Below, one piece after another: positions 53,407 to 64,000 of a DNA stretch of 64,000 nt. Each line of letters begins with the position of its first letter. Positions within the stretch are counted from its first letter, which is position 1. The notes under the pieces were generated by a model. The model was not told where the DNA came from, searched no databases, and was given only the letters and a program-made list of their open reading frames with translations. Made by a program: the position numbers and the translations under genes. Source of the stretch: Aphrocallistes beatrix (taxonomy: Eukaryota; Porifera; Hexactinellida; Sceptrulophora; Aphrocallistidae); assembly GCA_963281255.1 (NCBI GenBank), contig OY725492.1, positions 1,597,696-1,661,695 on the forward strand, in the 5' to 3' direction.

Positions 53407-54000
53407 CACTGTCTGCTTGCAGACAGTGATGTGCAAATTTGACAAAAGGCAATGAAAATTTTTTAGATATCCGCACCAACAATTCAGCATTTGGACAGAT
53501 ATAAATTCTCCCATTTAAAATTCCTTCATTAAGGTTCACTGCTGAAACATATGTGAATATGATTGATTGAGAAACATCTATCACAGAACCCCTTTTACAA
53601 AACTTCTCAAAAGAAATACTACTTAATATTGTGTGTGCTCCTATGGAAATTCCAGGATATCCATGCCATACACAAGCTGTTGAAAGAACTATTCAACTGG
53701 TTACTAAAGCTTCGTCTTCAGTAACAGGAGAAGAGGTGAGACATGGATTCTTTCAACACTAACCTGAGAGAAAAAATGCCTGCTTTTGAGTCAAAAAAAG
53801 ATCATATATGTTAAATTAACTGAATTTGAAATTGGTGAATCTTGCTCTATTCAACAATTGATCAAAAAGCATGTGTTGTACGTTTTAAAATTTTGGGAAA
53901 GAAAGGAGGAGGGTGATATAATAAGGGTATGATAGAAAACGGTAAAATATCTGTATAACTTCAGTGTCCGCCAGCCTCGCAGCGCAATCCGCGCTTGTGG
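53407..54000 (+). pseudogene. Unit 2 start: transposase relic, terminal repeat and HLE end
   Basis: From 53414 the sequence repeats 44240 onward (TGCTTGCAGACAGTGATGTG), including the decayed CHTQAVERTIQLVTKAS segment at about 53664-53720 and the transposon right terminal repeat (to about 53963). It then jumps to the last bases of an HLE (GTGTCCGCCAGCCTCGCAGC), skipping the 1.28 kb present in unit 1. Confidence 0.8.
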
Positions 54001-54200
54001 ACTATACCGTTGGTGAGCCGCATTTTTTTGATTAACCACACGGCAATCCCCTTAAGACCGTTTAGTCCTTCAGCAACTTCGCGCTCCTTAAGTAACTATT
54101 ATCCCTGTTTTATGTGAGTTATGTGGGTTTGTTTTATATGAGTTTGAACCTGTAGCTTCCAGAAGAAATCTATTTAATTATCTATACCCAGAAATTCTTG

Positions 54201-57200
54201 ATGATGATTTCTCAGCCCAAAATTCTCCTTTTGTTTGTATTATTCGTTGGAGCTAACTTTTTAATCAATTTATTCTTATCAGATGATTATTTTGGAGTGA
54301 TGATACCAAACCGAATGACTGAATGTCATACAAAACTATTAAGTTATGGCCATCGTCGGTTTTATAAAGGTGAGAGACTCTTCAAAAATGTCACCGATCA
54401 CAGCCATAACTTTTCATACAGTGAAACCTTGGAAGTGAATTCTTGTGAAAATTGGATTGTCATCGTAGCTACTCGGGAACCAGATGCAGTCATTTACGAT
54501 TTTAGGTCACGTGCTGAAGTAAAAGGTACGAAATGGTGTTGTATAGTAGTCCTGGATACAGTTAGGGAGAGTGAGATAAAATTTTTAAATATTAGAAGTG
54601 AAAATTTTGTAGTTTTATCAGATAAAGATCAGAAAGAGTTAGTTGATTCTAACCTTGGTTATAGTTCTGTCCAAAACATTTCTTCTCACTCTTTAGCTAA
54701 TAAGAAAAATCTTGGGTACCTCTATGCTATCCGTCATGGAGCTAAACTTATTTTTGATGCACATGAAGACTACCGTCTAACAGAAGAGGTAATGCCATAT
54801 ACTGACCTCCTAGGCGAGTTCGTACTCGTCAATAGCTTAGATTCCATTTTTAATCCTTACAAGTATTTTTATTCTGATCCTTGGACGTTGTTGCGGCTAG
54901 ACGGACTACCTGTCCGATATATGTGGAATTTCAAAAACTTGCATTACGAGGTTTTGAAAGAAAACTCCTGCACATCAAATAGAAGAGAAGTTGGTGTGAT
55001 GCAATTTATGATTAAGCATAAAGAAACTCCCGAAAGATATATCAAGCAGAAATTTAACAAATTACCTTTAGTAATGAAAAGAGGTCAGTTTTAGCGAAAC
55101 CGTATGCTTCATAATATCTAAATTTGAAATTGGTTGTTAGTGTATCCCGTTTTATCACCCCCGTTACTTATAATATGTGTACGAAGTAAACTGTTCCCTA
55201 TATACTACTATCTACTCAAGAATGCAAATACAGATTTACTAATGTCCGTAGTCGCTCCGTGCCAACAATAGATTATGACTGCTAGCACGTTTGATTGCCA
55301 TAAGCAGTATGATTAATAAACCTATAAATTTTTCAAATACTTTTTCAAATATGATTTTTGCTAATATACCCTAGTTTGCTTCTGCCGACCCTGAAATGAG
55401 AGCAAAATCTAGTTTTCTTTGAGAGGAAAATGACTCAAATTATTTTGTGGTAGCCAAATATATGATGTCAGCAACTGATTCAATAGATAAATTTATGTAG
55501 ATGAATGCTCTCGCAATGACGTATACTTTAATAATAATTAAAGTATACATATCATTGCGAGAGCAGATTCCATATTAATATGTTCAAGTGTGCTGTAAGA
55601 TTCAATAAAAGTAAGTGTATGTTATGCATGTACGTATTTGTGTGTATGTATGTGTATGTATTCTTGTAAGGTATTTATGTGTATGTATGTGTATGTATGC
55701 TTGTAAGGTATTTATATGCACTGAAATTAATTTAATGAGTATTTATTTAAGTGGATGTGTCGTGCGCGATACGAAAAAGATTAGTTTTCAGGAGTTTTTT
55801 GAAGAGAAGAAGTGAGGGGGCATTCCGAATGCTCAGAGGGAGAAGATTCCCTCAACAGGCGCAGCTAAAGTGAATGTTGCACGATCACCCAGAGTTTTGG
55901 AAGATTTGATAGTAGGATGTTCAAGGAGGATGGCGTTGGATGAACGTACGATTGGATGACTTAACCTGTATGAGGCTGGATGATATAGTCCGGAGCAAGA
56001 GAATGGATGGCTTTGAAGTTAGGAGGAGAATTTTAAAGAGGATACGATGTTAAACAGGCAGCCAGTGGAGGTTAATAAGAAGAAGATGACGAAAATGTAC
56101 AAGAGACATTGTAGATAAGCCTGGCTGCACTGTTCTGGACTCGCTGGAGTTAGGCAAGAGGGAAGGAGAAAGATGAGAATAAGGATAAGGGGGAAGTAGA
56201 GAAGGAATAGGAGGGGTGTAAGCCTATATTGTGGAATGGTTGGTGGTTGTGGTGGAGTAGGGAGAAGAGGAGAATTGGGATTCGCAAGTGGAAGATCAGC
56301 TGACTCGATCCTATTTATACTAGGAGAGTGCGAGCTGAGTGAGGAGATAGGCCTACAAGGAAGAGGGAGGAGAGGTGTAGGCAGAGGCGTAGCCAGCCCA
56401 ATTTTTAGGGTGCGGCAATTCCGTGAGAGGGTTGCGGCACCCAATGCTAATTTGTGAAATTTTAGTGGGCACAGCCTTTGAGGTTGCGGCCTAGGCCCCA
56501 TGTGCCGCACCCTGGCTACGCCTCTGGGTGTAGGCCTATAGTGAGGAATAGTAAGTCTGAATGAAATGCTGGTTTTATAGTCACTTTGCCGGTCCGCTGG
56601 TTTTGTACCACAATTGCTGGTCATTTCGGGTGTATGTGTAATACTACGGGCGTTCAATAAGTAGTCGTTATTGCGATATATCTTGGTTGTTTCATTTGAT
56701 TCAGAATTGGGTTAGCATATCTAATGTAATACTTTACTTTTTCAATTCTGAGCTTTGGTTTTTATACTATGGCTATTATTAGTTTGGCATTTTTATATAC
56801 TGGCATTTATTATGGCTTCTGACAGTGCAGATTTCAAAATTGAGCAGCGAGCCTATATAAAGATTCGTACACTGCTCCAAGTTTCTCCAACCGACATCCA
56901 CAAGGATTTGATGGAGGTTTATAATGATAGAACTCTTCCATATTCCACGATAATTGACTGGCCCCGACGTTTTTGTGAGGGAAGAGAGTCGATAGAAGAT
57001 AACCCCAGAGCAGGAAGGCCGATTTCCGGCGCCAGTGACAAATGTGTCCTCGAGGTTTCCGAATTACTTGAAGAAGACCCTCATATTTCATTGGTGGAGA
57101 TAGCTAATGTAGTTGGGGTCTCAACGGGAACCGCTCATACCATTGTGCATGCCAATTTGGAATTTAGGATAATCTGCGCTCGGTGGGTCCCGCATGCACT

Positions 57201-59866
57201 AACACAGGCTCAGAAAACTAAGAGGTTTCAATATACTCAAAAATTGCTTTATGACTTCGATAGAACCGACTCCAGGAGACTATTCGAGATCGTGACTGGT
57301 GATGAGACTTGGGTGCGTTATAGCCAGCCTTTGTCAAAGGAAGCTAACAAAGTATGGGTAGCTAAAGGCCTGGACCCACCAATGATCCCTCGACATGACT
57401 TCCGGAACCCCAAGGTTATGTACTGCATATTTTTTGATTCTTATGGTCCAGTGTACCAGATTTGTGTACCCAAGAATACCCTATTACTGGATCATTTTAC
57501 ATGAGTGAGTGCCTATCTGAGGTTGAGAAATTCTACCACAATCGACGGCAAAGGACTGGGACTCGAGGAATGAGAATATTGCATGATAATGCCCGACCCC
57601 ACAAGACCAAGCTGGTAAGGGAAAAGTTGGAAAGTCTAAGAGTTGTAGAGCTAGATCATCCTCCCTACTCACCAGACCTCGCTCCATGCGACTTTTGGCC
57701 CTTCCCTAAGCTGAAGAAACACCTGTCAGGGAGGGAATTCGAAAGTCGGGCTCACCTCGGATCGGCGATTTTTCAGTATATGAAAGGTATACCGCGAGAA
57801 GACTTTGATTGGATTAAGAGGCTAAAACTAGTTATACAGCATCAAGGAGAGTATTTCGAGAAATTGCAGCATTGATATTAATTATATTACTACTTAAGTA
57901 GTTTTGGGGAAACTATACTATGATAACGACTACTTATTGAATGCTCGTAGTACATAGGGTTTTGAGAGTGCATAATTTTATGGAGTCATTCTGTGATTGA
58001 GTGTAATTGCGGGAATTTGCACATGTACATCTTAAGTATATAGGGTCAGTTTTTGTGAGAAATGCCAGATATACTTGGCATCCTGGGGACTGCACCGCCA
58101 GGATGCCAAGCATCCGTCGCATCTGAAAGTTTACGCTCCCGAACACCCCCGCTTCCCGATGGGTCATATCAGAGAATACTCGTTGGTGTTCACAATACTA
58201 GCAATTGTTTCACAGTTATAATTGTGACTTTTAATGTATTATTTATCTCTTCGTTTTAGGTACACTGATGCCTTATGATAGTCATGCTACTCTCCACCAC
58301 AAATCTTCATTTTTTGGCCTACACCTCCCCTTTTCTATGAAGAATAGCCTGGCAGATGCCATGAGGGCTTATTATACTCAGAGATTGATGTGGGATATCA
58401 ACACGAATTTAGCGGTCACAAAACCGCTAATAGAATATCTCTTGGATGCCAAATCAGTATTGAGTTCTGATGAGGTACATAATCATGTGTCTGTTCCTGA
58501 TTATCTAATAACCTTTCTTATTGAATGGCAGAGCAAATCAAACTCACTGATAGAGAGAATGGAAGAGTTAGCGATTGAATTCTACGAGAAGAGTTTTTGG
58601 GATGTAGAAGAAGTTTATTCTATTCAGAAGTGGATCCGTGATCTGATGATGGCTGGTTACAAGTTCCCGCAAATTTCACCTGCTCTAAATGAAGTTGATC
58701 CTTTTCAGGAAGAAGAGTGCCAAATTACTGATGTGCGAACCCAAACTGATGAAATATATAAGGATAAAGTAGACACTGTTAAGAGAGGCAAATTGGAGAT
58801 GTTTTTGAGAATGTCTGCTGAGAGCACTACACTGTTAGATTTTTATTATTTAGTATTTGACTGGAGTTTAAGATTCTTCTGGCATAATGAAGTCAGCCCA
58901 CTGAACCTCTTACTGATTCTAGATGATGAAAAAGAAAAGGATCACAAATTTGGTGAAGAGAGAGAAAAGGTATATCCTTTTCCGACTTTGCACTTTGAAA
59001 AGCCTAATTCTTACTATGGAACGTATGGCCACAGCAGAATGCAGTGGAGTATGTTTTGGGCTGATCAGTATGCGACTGGGGACTATGTGGGCTTTGTAGA
59101 TACAGATTCACTCTTTATCTCTCTTGTTTATGAAGATTTGTTGTTTGAAGGGGATAAGCCTATTGTATGGGGATTATTCGGTGTACCTACAAATGCCTGG
59201 TGGGGTCATGTAAAGAGCAGTACCTATCAGTTTTTGAAGGAAAAGGAAGTGGTAAAAGCGATGAACTATTTCCCTGTAATTGTTAAAGTTGAGCATTTTG
59301 CTGCTGTGCGACATCATATCGAACTAATTCATGGAAAACCTTTTAACGATGTATTTCAATCTATGATGTTTACAAAAGAATATTCGCAGTTTAACATAAT
59401 ATTCACATTCCTGTGGTATTTCCATAGAGACGAATATCTGTGGCATATGGAAGAGACGAAGAGTAATAATTATGATGGTCCAAATGAATTAACTGAGTTT
59501 CATGATGTTACAGATGAAATGAGGACACCTTATCCTAAACTTTCTATTCATTTTCGGTACCTTGAAGGTATTAAGGTGAAAGTTGATACATGGTTCGACC
59601 GAAAGTCAATAAATAAAGCAGGTCAGAAAACTAGGAACAACTTGATGCTACAAGGTTATTGCTACTCTTACGGATATAACAATACTCCTGAAATGTGTGC
59701 TAAGTTTGATATAAATGCAGTTCAAGAAACCTTATTTGAATTTGAAGATCACACATGGAGTTGGGACGAAAGGTGTCTGGTAGTACAACAAAAACACTAT
59801 TCTTCGCTAACTGGTGTGAAACATAAATGGGATCCAGATATTTTAGCTGCCATTTCAAGAGATTAG
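54201..59866 (+). CDS. STELLO/DUF288-like glycosyltransferase, unit 2 copy
   Basis: Exons 54201-55083 and 58260-59866 encode 829 residues, with the same phase-1 intron as unit 1 but 3.2 kb long because of insertions. Domain order is as in the unit 1 copy: signal anchor (PKILLLFVLFVGANFLINLF), DUF288 halves, then a DTD-containing glycosyltransferase-like segment (YVGFVDTDSLFI, WGLFGVPTNAWWGHVK). Amino-acid differences cluster near the N-terminus (VIPERMTDHTQL against VMIPNRMTECHTKL), at DPWTLLRLDG against DPWPLWLDG, at KHKETPERY against KHKETERY and at YLWHMEETKSNNYD against YVWHMEETKGKNYD. All indels keep the frame, so both copies appear to be under coding constraint or are very young. Transcription through the long intron includes the mariner. 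Confidence 0.75.
55515..56545. repeat. Insertion in the unit 2 STELLO intron
   Basis: Absent from unit 1. It opens with a palindrome (GCTCTCGCAATGACGTATAC ... GTATACATATCATTGCGAGA, 55507-55565). A TGTATG-rich tract follows at 55615-55700. Then comes a GA-rich region (AGGCAGCCAGTGGAGGTTAA, GCCTGGCTGCACTGTTCTGG) whose wording resembles SINE-like repeats of aquatic animals; I cannot assign it. It holds the hAT MITE at 56382-56526. Confidence 0.55.
56382..56526. mobile_element. Short hAT MITE
   Basis: 145 bp with perfect 15-bp inverted ends CAGAGGCGTAGCCAG and an 8-bp duplication GGTGTAGG at 56374-56381 and 56527-56534. The interior also pairs (GGGTGCGGCA with TGCCGCACCC). It lies within the intron insertion. 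Confidence 0.93.
56644..57950 (+). mobile_element. Full-length mariner element
   Basis: 1307 bp. Terminal repeats of 28 bp match at 26 positions (CTACGGGCGTTCAATAAGTA at the left, inverse of CTACGAGCATTCAATAAGTA at the right). TA duplications lie at 56642-56643 and 57951-57952. Unit 1 at about 48000 supplies the empty site (GTGTAATACATAGGG). Size, ends and transposase are all standard mariner, so insertion followed the tandem duplication. Confidence 0.95.
56812..57875 (+). pseudogene. Mariner transposase (D,D34D) with one frameshift
   Basis: Starts MASDSADFKIEQRAYIK. The N-terminal helix-turn-helix pair has the linker GRESIEDNPRAGRP. WVPHALTQAQK and the first catalytic Asp (TGDETWVRY) follow. 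The first frame ends at 57504; homology moves to another frame near 57470-57480 (ITGSFYMSECLSEVEKFY). That frame carries the second Asp (LHDNARPH) and third Asp (YSPDLAPCDF), with 34 residues between them, and ends at 57875. All three catalytic residues are present but not in one frame, so this copy is probably inactive. The rest is well preserved, so the element is young. Confidence 0.93.
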
Positions 59867-61204
59867 TTGCTTTTATTCTATTTGATTTCAATATTAAATT
59901 TTGACATAATTTACCTTAAATTGTTAATATGGTCAAATATTAAAATTGTAATATATGTAAAATAGTCGTAATGGTATGAGGACTTATCAAAATTTTTCCA
60001 GCGGATTTACGTACTCCAATGCCATGTTTACATACGGTAGTAATAAATCCGTTATATTCTGCATGGTTAACGATTTGAGGTTTATCATGTAAAAATTCGG
60101 GATCGTAATTCGAATATTTTCAATGATTTAAAAAGATTTTTCGAGTCTAAGACCTGGAACTGTGTTTTGTATGGTGAATTTTATGGGGAAATGTGTCCTG
60201 ACACGCAGCAAAATTCGAGAATCAAGGTCACTGCTTCTGTAAAAAATGTCTTCATAATCGATGTTCCATGACGATTGCGCACCAGATACCTTTCATTCAC
60301 AATGGAAATATTTCATAAATCCATTGAATTCATTATCAGAAACGAGAGAAAGTTATTTTTTCACGAGATCAAATTAGGTATATTTTGCAAAATCACCCAA
60401 AATCTGCACTGCTATAAACATCTTATATTTCTACAAATTTAGAATGTTCGAGGAAAATGTGAGAGCCAAATTTTCCTGAATTTGAAGACTCTAAAAAGAT
60501 CATTGGAAAAGCCGTGGACCCTGATTCTCAATTTTCGCGGCGTGCTAGGACACATTTTCCACATAAAATTTACTATACAAAACACAGTTCCAGGTCTTAG
60601 ACTCGAAAAATCTTTTAAAATCACTAAAATATTCGAATTTCAATCTCTAAAGACCATAATAACTAAGATTGTTTGAGTCTAAAAAATTTTATTCCTAACG
60701 AAGCTTGTCACAGAACTTATGAGCCACCCTGTATATATAATAAACTCTCCTTATTAAGATATTTTGAGTGAAAAAGACCAAGTTTCTTAAATTGATACTA
60801 GTGCAACAGAAATGTCACATTTTAAGCCATTTGCAATGAAAGTTTTTAAATTCATTTTTTTAGTCTTGGAATGTTGAAATGAAAGTGAACTGAAATTGAA
60901 AATGAAAGTGGGGTTATTTCTATTTAACCTTTGACCCCAAGTCATCTTAGGGTTTTAAAGTATAACATCGCAAACTCCTCTTGGAAAATAATGAGAGGGT
61001 AGTTTATTATTATACTTAATTTGAACTTAATCCTAATTCAGGAAATATGCTTTTCCTTGAAAATTATTGAACACTCGGTAAATATATGAGGTAAGCTATT
61101 ATTCTCCTACGATTCTAATTTCAATCTTTTATCATTAAAAATTTTTAAATATATTAGATGTGGCTAGTTATATTTATTTATTAATTAATAGTTATAAAAA
61201 AATC
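59867..61204. other. Intergenic region, unit 2, with foldback element
   Basis: Compared with unit 1 it lacks the Tc1 fragment but has an extra foldback at about 60105-60665: AATTCGAATATTTTCAATGA pairs with the inverse near 60630, and AAGACCTGGAACTGTGTTTT with AAAACACAGTTCCAGGTCTT. A terminal-repeat-like CACCCTGTATATATA follows at 60724. The last 220 bp match the presumed promoter region in unit 1. Confidence 0.6.
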
Positions 61205-63580
61205 ATGTCTGGTATCAAAAGCTCCTCCATATATGACTCTCTCTTTGCAGATCTTTCTGGTATGGGATTTGGTGCCGATTCTATACAGCACTATTTCTCA
61301 GTCTGCGTTGAAAATAAAGTGGATCCTATAGTTTCTGATGCGGTAGACTTCCTATTGGACCTCACCCCGATATCTAACCAAACTACGGATAACCCTCTAG
61401 CTCCAAATATTGGAAAGAGCGAAGGCATTTCCAAATTAGAAGAGAAAATTCCTACAGTGATAAAAGGCACGAGTAAGAGTATTGCTTACCCAATATCGTC
61501 TCCATTGGATATGCCAACTAAACATGGGAAAACTACTACTTTCCTAGCAAGGTCAGATAATTTAGAGAACGTTAGAGATAATTTTAGCAAAAAGTTGAAG
61601 TTGGAGAAGGAACAATTGGAGAAATACAGACGAAATATATTACAACGAATTGACAATGATAGAAAAGAAGCAAATCTCTTCAAACAACATCCCAAATCAG
61701 TTTCCGCACCAGCCAAAACCAAAATTCAGGAAGACAGGGATAAGAATGAGCTGTTCTCCAGATTATCAATTCGTCTATTGGATGGCTCTATAGTTGTTCA
61801 TTATTTCAATCCAATGGACACTTTGGACCTCGTTCTCACTTACTTAATTGAGAACTATGAATTATCCAACATACGTTTGATTCAGTCCTTTCCTCGCATA
61901 GAATATAGTCCAGAGGAAATGAAGAAATTTTTACTCGAGTTAGGATTAGGTCGTAGTGGTTCTTTAATCGTCAAAACTATAGACGACCATTCAAATTTAT
62001 TTGGACATTCTAATTCGACTGATATCGACACCCAAGTTCCTCCTCAACCTGTTCCTCAGGTTCTCTTACCTCCGGGCCAGAACGGACATGACTGGGGCGT
62101 ATCTGGTAAATATCTAGGCGGGGATTATATCCCGAAAGCAGATTTCTTAAATAAAATTGAAAATACAAAACCTAGTAAAAAAAGTATAAATTTCTCTGTT
62201 TATATCACTCCTCTCAAAGAACTCTCATTTCGCATCCTTATTCAGAGATGTCGGGCGAATAATTTCCCATCTTTATCAATTCTTAGTCCTTTAGAAGGCC
62301 AGATGGTGCTCACTAGACTTATTAAAGAGCAACTGCTCTCTCCGAAATTGGTAGACAAGTTCATGGGTTGTCGCATGCACACGATAGATCTAACCAGCTG
62401 TGAACACATCACCAATGAGCTATTGCACAGGTTTAACCGTTTTAATAGTATTTCAACGCTCATAATAAAGGGAAGCCCGTATCTTACAGATAAAGCGATT
62501 ACCTTCATAGCGAAAATGTCTAACTTAGAAACTTTGTGCTTAGAAGATTGTGAAAATTTAACTAATAATTCGTGTTTCTCTATTGCTGTGCTCACCAAGT
62601 TGAATAGTCTTAATCTCCGAGGTAGCAAGATTACTGACAAAGGAGTATTTCATCTAATCAATTCGTCTGCATTAGTTTATATAGAATACTTGAATCTTAG
62701 TAATACGCAAGTAACAGAGTATATTTTAGTACATTTGGGAAAACATTGTAATTTTTTAAAATCTCTAATTCTCAAGTCGACAAAAGTGAAGTTTTTGCCT
62801 ATATTACACTCAAGTAGTAATGAATTTCAGCTTTTGAGAGAGTTGGATTTCTCAAACTGCGATTTTAACAATAAAACAAATTTTTCTGATTTTTTCAAAG
62901 TTTTAAATTTGGATTCCTTGAAACTCTACGCTGCAGAAATTTCTGACTTTACTTTCCTCAAATTTCTTAGGCTGAAATCTATCACATTACCTCGCCATCT
63001 TTCAAATTCAGATGGTTCTTCACCTATCAAGTATCTAGTCCAGTATGACCTAGGACAGCTTGATTTGTCAAACTCTCTTTCTTTGTCTTACTTGTGTATG
63101 ACATATATTGGACAAATGCAAACTCTTTCAGATCTTAGTCTTAAGAATTGTAGGACTTGTGAAAGCTCTGATTTCCATTCGCTCTGCTCTCTTACACAGC
63201 TCAAAAAGCTAGATTTAGAACGTACTCAGATAGATGATGACGCTTCTATCTACATCTTCCCACACCTGACACAATTAACTTATCTCAACCTGTCTGGCAC
63301 CTTTATTTCAGACAGATTACTCCGGTCATATCTGCTGAACAATTGCAAAAACCTAACAATACTTAACTTAAACAATACGCGTATCTCCAAACACGGTCTA
63401 TATTGCTTAAACATTTCTTACCTACAAACGTTGTTTTTGAATGACACCTTAGTGGATTTGGGAATTAAAAACCATTTGTATAAACGTTGTGTCAATTTGA
63501 AATTAGTTACTTCAAATAATTTGCGGGAAATACAGACCCAGAGCCCGGATGATCAGGATTTTTCTTCTGAATCAGATTAA
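61205..63580 (+). CDS. UBA-UBX-LRR protein (predicted p97/Cdc48 adaptor), intact copy
   Basis: A 791-residue single-exon ORF from MSGIKSSSIYD. Domains: a UBA-like helix bundle (about 8-55, with the typical MGF loop, LSGMGFGADS), a coiled coil (about 120-165, FSKKLKLEKEQLEKYRRNIL) and a UBX domain (about 184-258: SIRLLDGSIVVHYFN, the p97-binding FPR at 229-231 in SFPRIEYS, and FLLELGLGRSGSLIV). A GHDWGVSGKYLGG linker is followed by a long series of leucine-rich repeats to near the C-terminus (about 385-775; LETLCLEDCENLTNNSCFSI, LKKLDLERTQIDDDASIYIF), which look like the cysteine-containing F-box/AMN1 type. UBA binds ubiquitin and UBX binds the AAA ATPase p97. The LRR part would add a substrate or partner surface, suggesting a dedicated unfoldase adaptor. 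Unit 1 holds its broken duplicate. Confidence 0.85.
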   Translation: MSGIKSSSIYDSLFADLSGMGFGADSIQHYFSVCVENKVDPIVSDAVDFLLDLTPISNQTTDNPLAPNIGKSEGISKLEEKIPTVIKGTSKSIAYPISSPLDMPTKHGKTTTFLARSDNLENVRDNFSKKLKLEKEQLEKYRRNILQRIDNDRKEANLFKQHPKSVSAPAKTKIQEDRDKNELFSRLSIRLLDGSIVVHYFNPMDTLDLVLTYLIENYELSNIRLIQSFPRIEYSPEEMKKFLLELGLGRSGSLIVKTIDDHSNLFGHSNSTDIDTQVPPQPVPQVLLPPGQNGHDWGVSGKYLGGDYIPKADFLNKIENTKPSKKSINFSVYITPLKELSFRILIQRCRANNFPSLSILSPLEGQMVLTRLIKEQLLSPKLVDKFMGCRMHTIDLTSCEHITNELLHRFNRFNSISTLIIKGSPYLTDKAITFIAKMSNLETLCLEDCENLTNNSCFSIAVLTKLNSLNLRGSKITDKGVFHLINSSALVYIEYLNLSNTQVTEYILVHLGKHCNFLKSLILKSTKVKFLPILHSSSNEFQLLRELDFSNCDFNNKTNFSDFFKVLNLDSLKLYAAEISDFTFLKFLRLKSITLPRHLSNSDGSSPIKYLVQYDLGQLDLSNSLSLSYLCMTYIGQMQTLSDLSLKNCRTCESSDFHSLCSLTQLKKLDLERTQIDDDASIYIFPHLTQLTYLNLSGTFISDRLLRSYLLNNCKNLTILNLNNTRISKHGLYCLNISYLQTLFLNDTLVDLGIKNHLYKRCVNLKLVTSNNLREIQTQSPDDQDFSSESD

Positions 63581-64000
63581 TTTACTAACTCAACTGTTTC
63601 TACTAGATGTTGTTTACTCGTTGCTAATACCAGATCCTCTACATTGATCATTTTATATATCCTTTTGAGATTTTTTATTACTGAATTCTGAGGTAGTGTT
63701 AATTATATGCTTGAAAGTATCTTAACGTTCGGTGGCAGCAGGGTTTCTTGGATTTGAATTATTTACAATTATAATCCTCAACATTCATACCTAAATTTTT
63801 GTGAAACAATTCCTAGAACAAAATTATGTTTATAAACTATAGGAGAGGAAATTTATATTTTTAAGCGTGGTTCTCTTGCTCGCGTTTCGCGGCTAGCGGA
63901 CACTTCGTCTCCGCAGAGTCTCACTGCGGGTGCCTGGGGATATATTTTTCAAATTTGATATTTTAAATCTGTACTCATTATGCTAAGCTTGAAGGGTAAT
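63581..64000. other. 3' flank with HLE end fragment
   Basis: No gene. 63865-63945 is a diverged HLE 3' end in reverse orientation (TCGCGTTTCGCGGCTAGCGG, ACACTTCGTCTCCGCAGAGT). A likely polyadenylation signal is not obvious. Confidence 0.5.

Noticed and set aside
55615..55815. 66-residue Cys/Val/Tyr-rich ORF
   Set aside because: It is encoded by a TGTATG microsatellite-like tract.
56019..56657. 212-residue proline/leucine-rich minus-strand ORF
   Set aside because: It spans the hAT MITE and GA-rich intron insertion; low-complexity composition and no domain.
57462..57510. Programmed ribosomal frameshift in the mariner transposase
   Set aside because: Mariner transposases are single-frame; no slippery site and structure are evident, so a single indel is simpler.

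Overview
This is animal (invertebrate metazoan) nuclear DNA, AT-rich and heavily populated by transposable elements. The evidence is intron-containing genes with GT-AG splice sites and metazoan protein families: a FANCJ/BRIP1 helicase, a Mind bomb-like RING ligase, a FEM1-like ankyrin protein, a nucleoplasmin-type FKBP, a C2H2 zinc-finger protein, a UBA-UBX-LRR protein, a STELLO/DUF288 glycosyltransferase and a small CNC-type bZIP. There are no operons and no bacterial features. I cannot name the species. Most genes have no or few introns. Start codons given here are ATG.

Layout. Positions 1-9200 are mostly repeats: decayed mariner-type transposase pieces, two intact and one decayed copy of a short bZIP-like gene in a duplicated unit, and a mariner MITE. 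A zinc-finger gene lies at 9245-11284. At 12025-16624 are the last three exons of a FANCJ-like helicase, with a pogo-like and a hAT MITE in its large intron. A 200-base N gap at 17678-17877 is flanked by a 2089-bp direct repeat that looks identical. It duplicates the last helicase exon and a small ORF and is best read as an assembly artefact at a foldback element. From 19.9 to 26.3 kb come foldback elements (one enclosing a Ty3/gypsy fragment) and nested Helitron-like elements. A hAT MITE made of palindromic CCCATGGG/GAATTC/CATATG repeats sits at 26894-27213. The FEM1-like (27562-29679), FKBP (35244-36755) and Mind bomb-like (37807-39900) genes follow. A decayed 3.1-kb transposon with ~135-bp terminal inverted repeats occupies about 41746-44859.

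The last third (about 44.2 to 62.5 kb) is a tandem duplication of roughly 9 kb. Each unit carries a two-exon STELLO-like gene and a UBA-UBX-LRR gene. The first UBX-LRR copy is dead: it is cut at the duplication junction and split by a foldback MITE that itself contains a Helitron-like element. The second copy is intact and serves as the empty-site reference. The second unit also gained a 1307-bp mariner and a hAT MITE in its STELLO intron.

The most notable pattern is the abundant non-autonomous Helitron-like family of about 540-550 bp (called HLE here). Full copies begin TC, end CTTG and insert between A and T without target duplication. They carry a packed set of bZIP binding sites: two CRE palindromes (TGACGTCA), an AP-1 site (TGAGTCA) and a C/EBP-ATF-like TTGCATCA. 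The family supplies nearly all CRE palindromes in the window and may act as a mobile stress-response cis-module.
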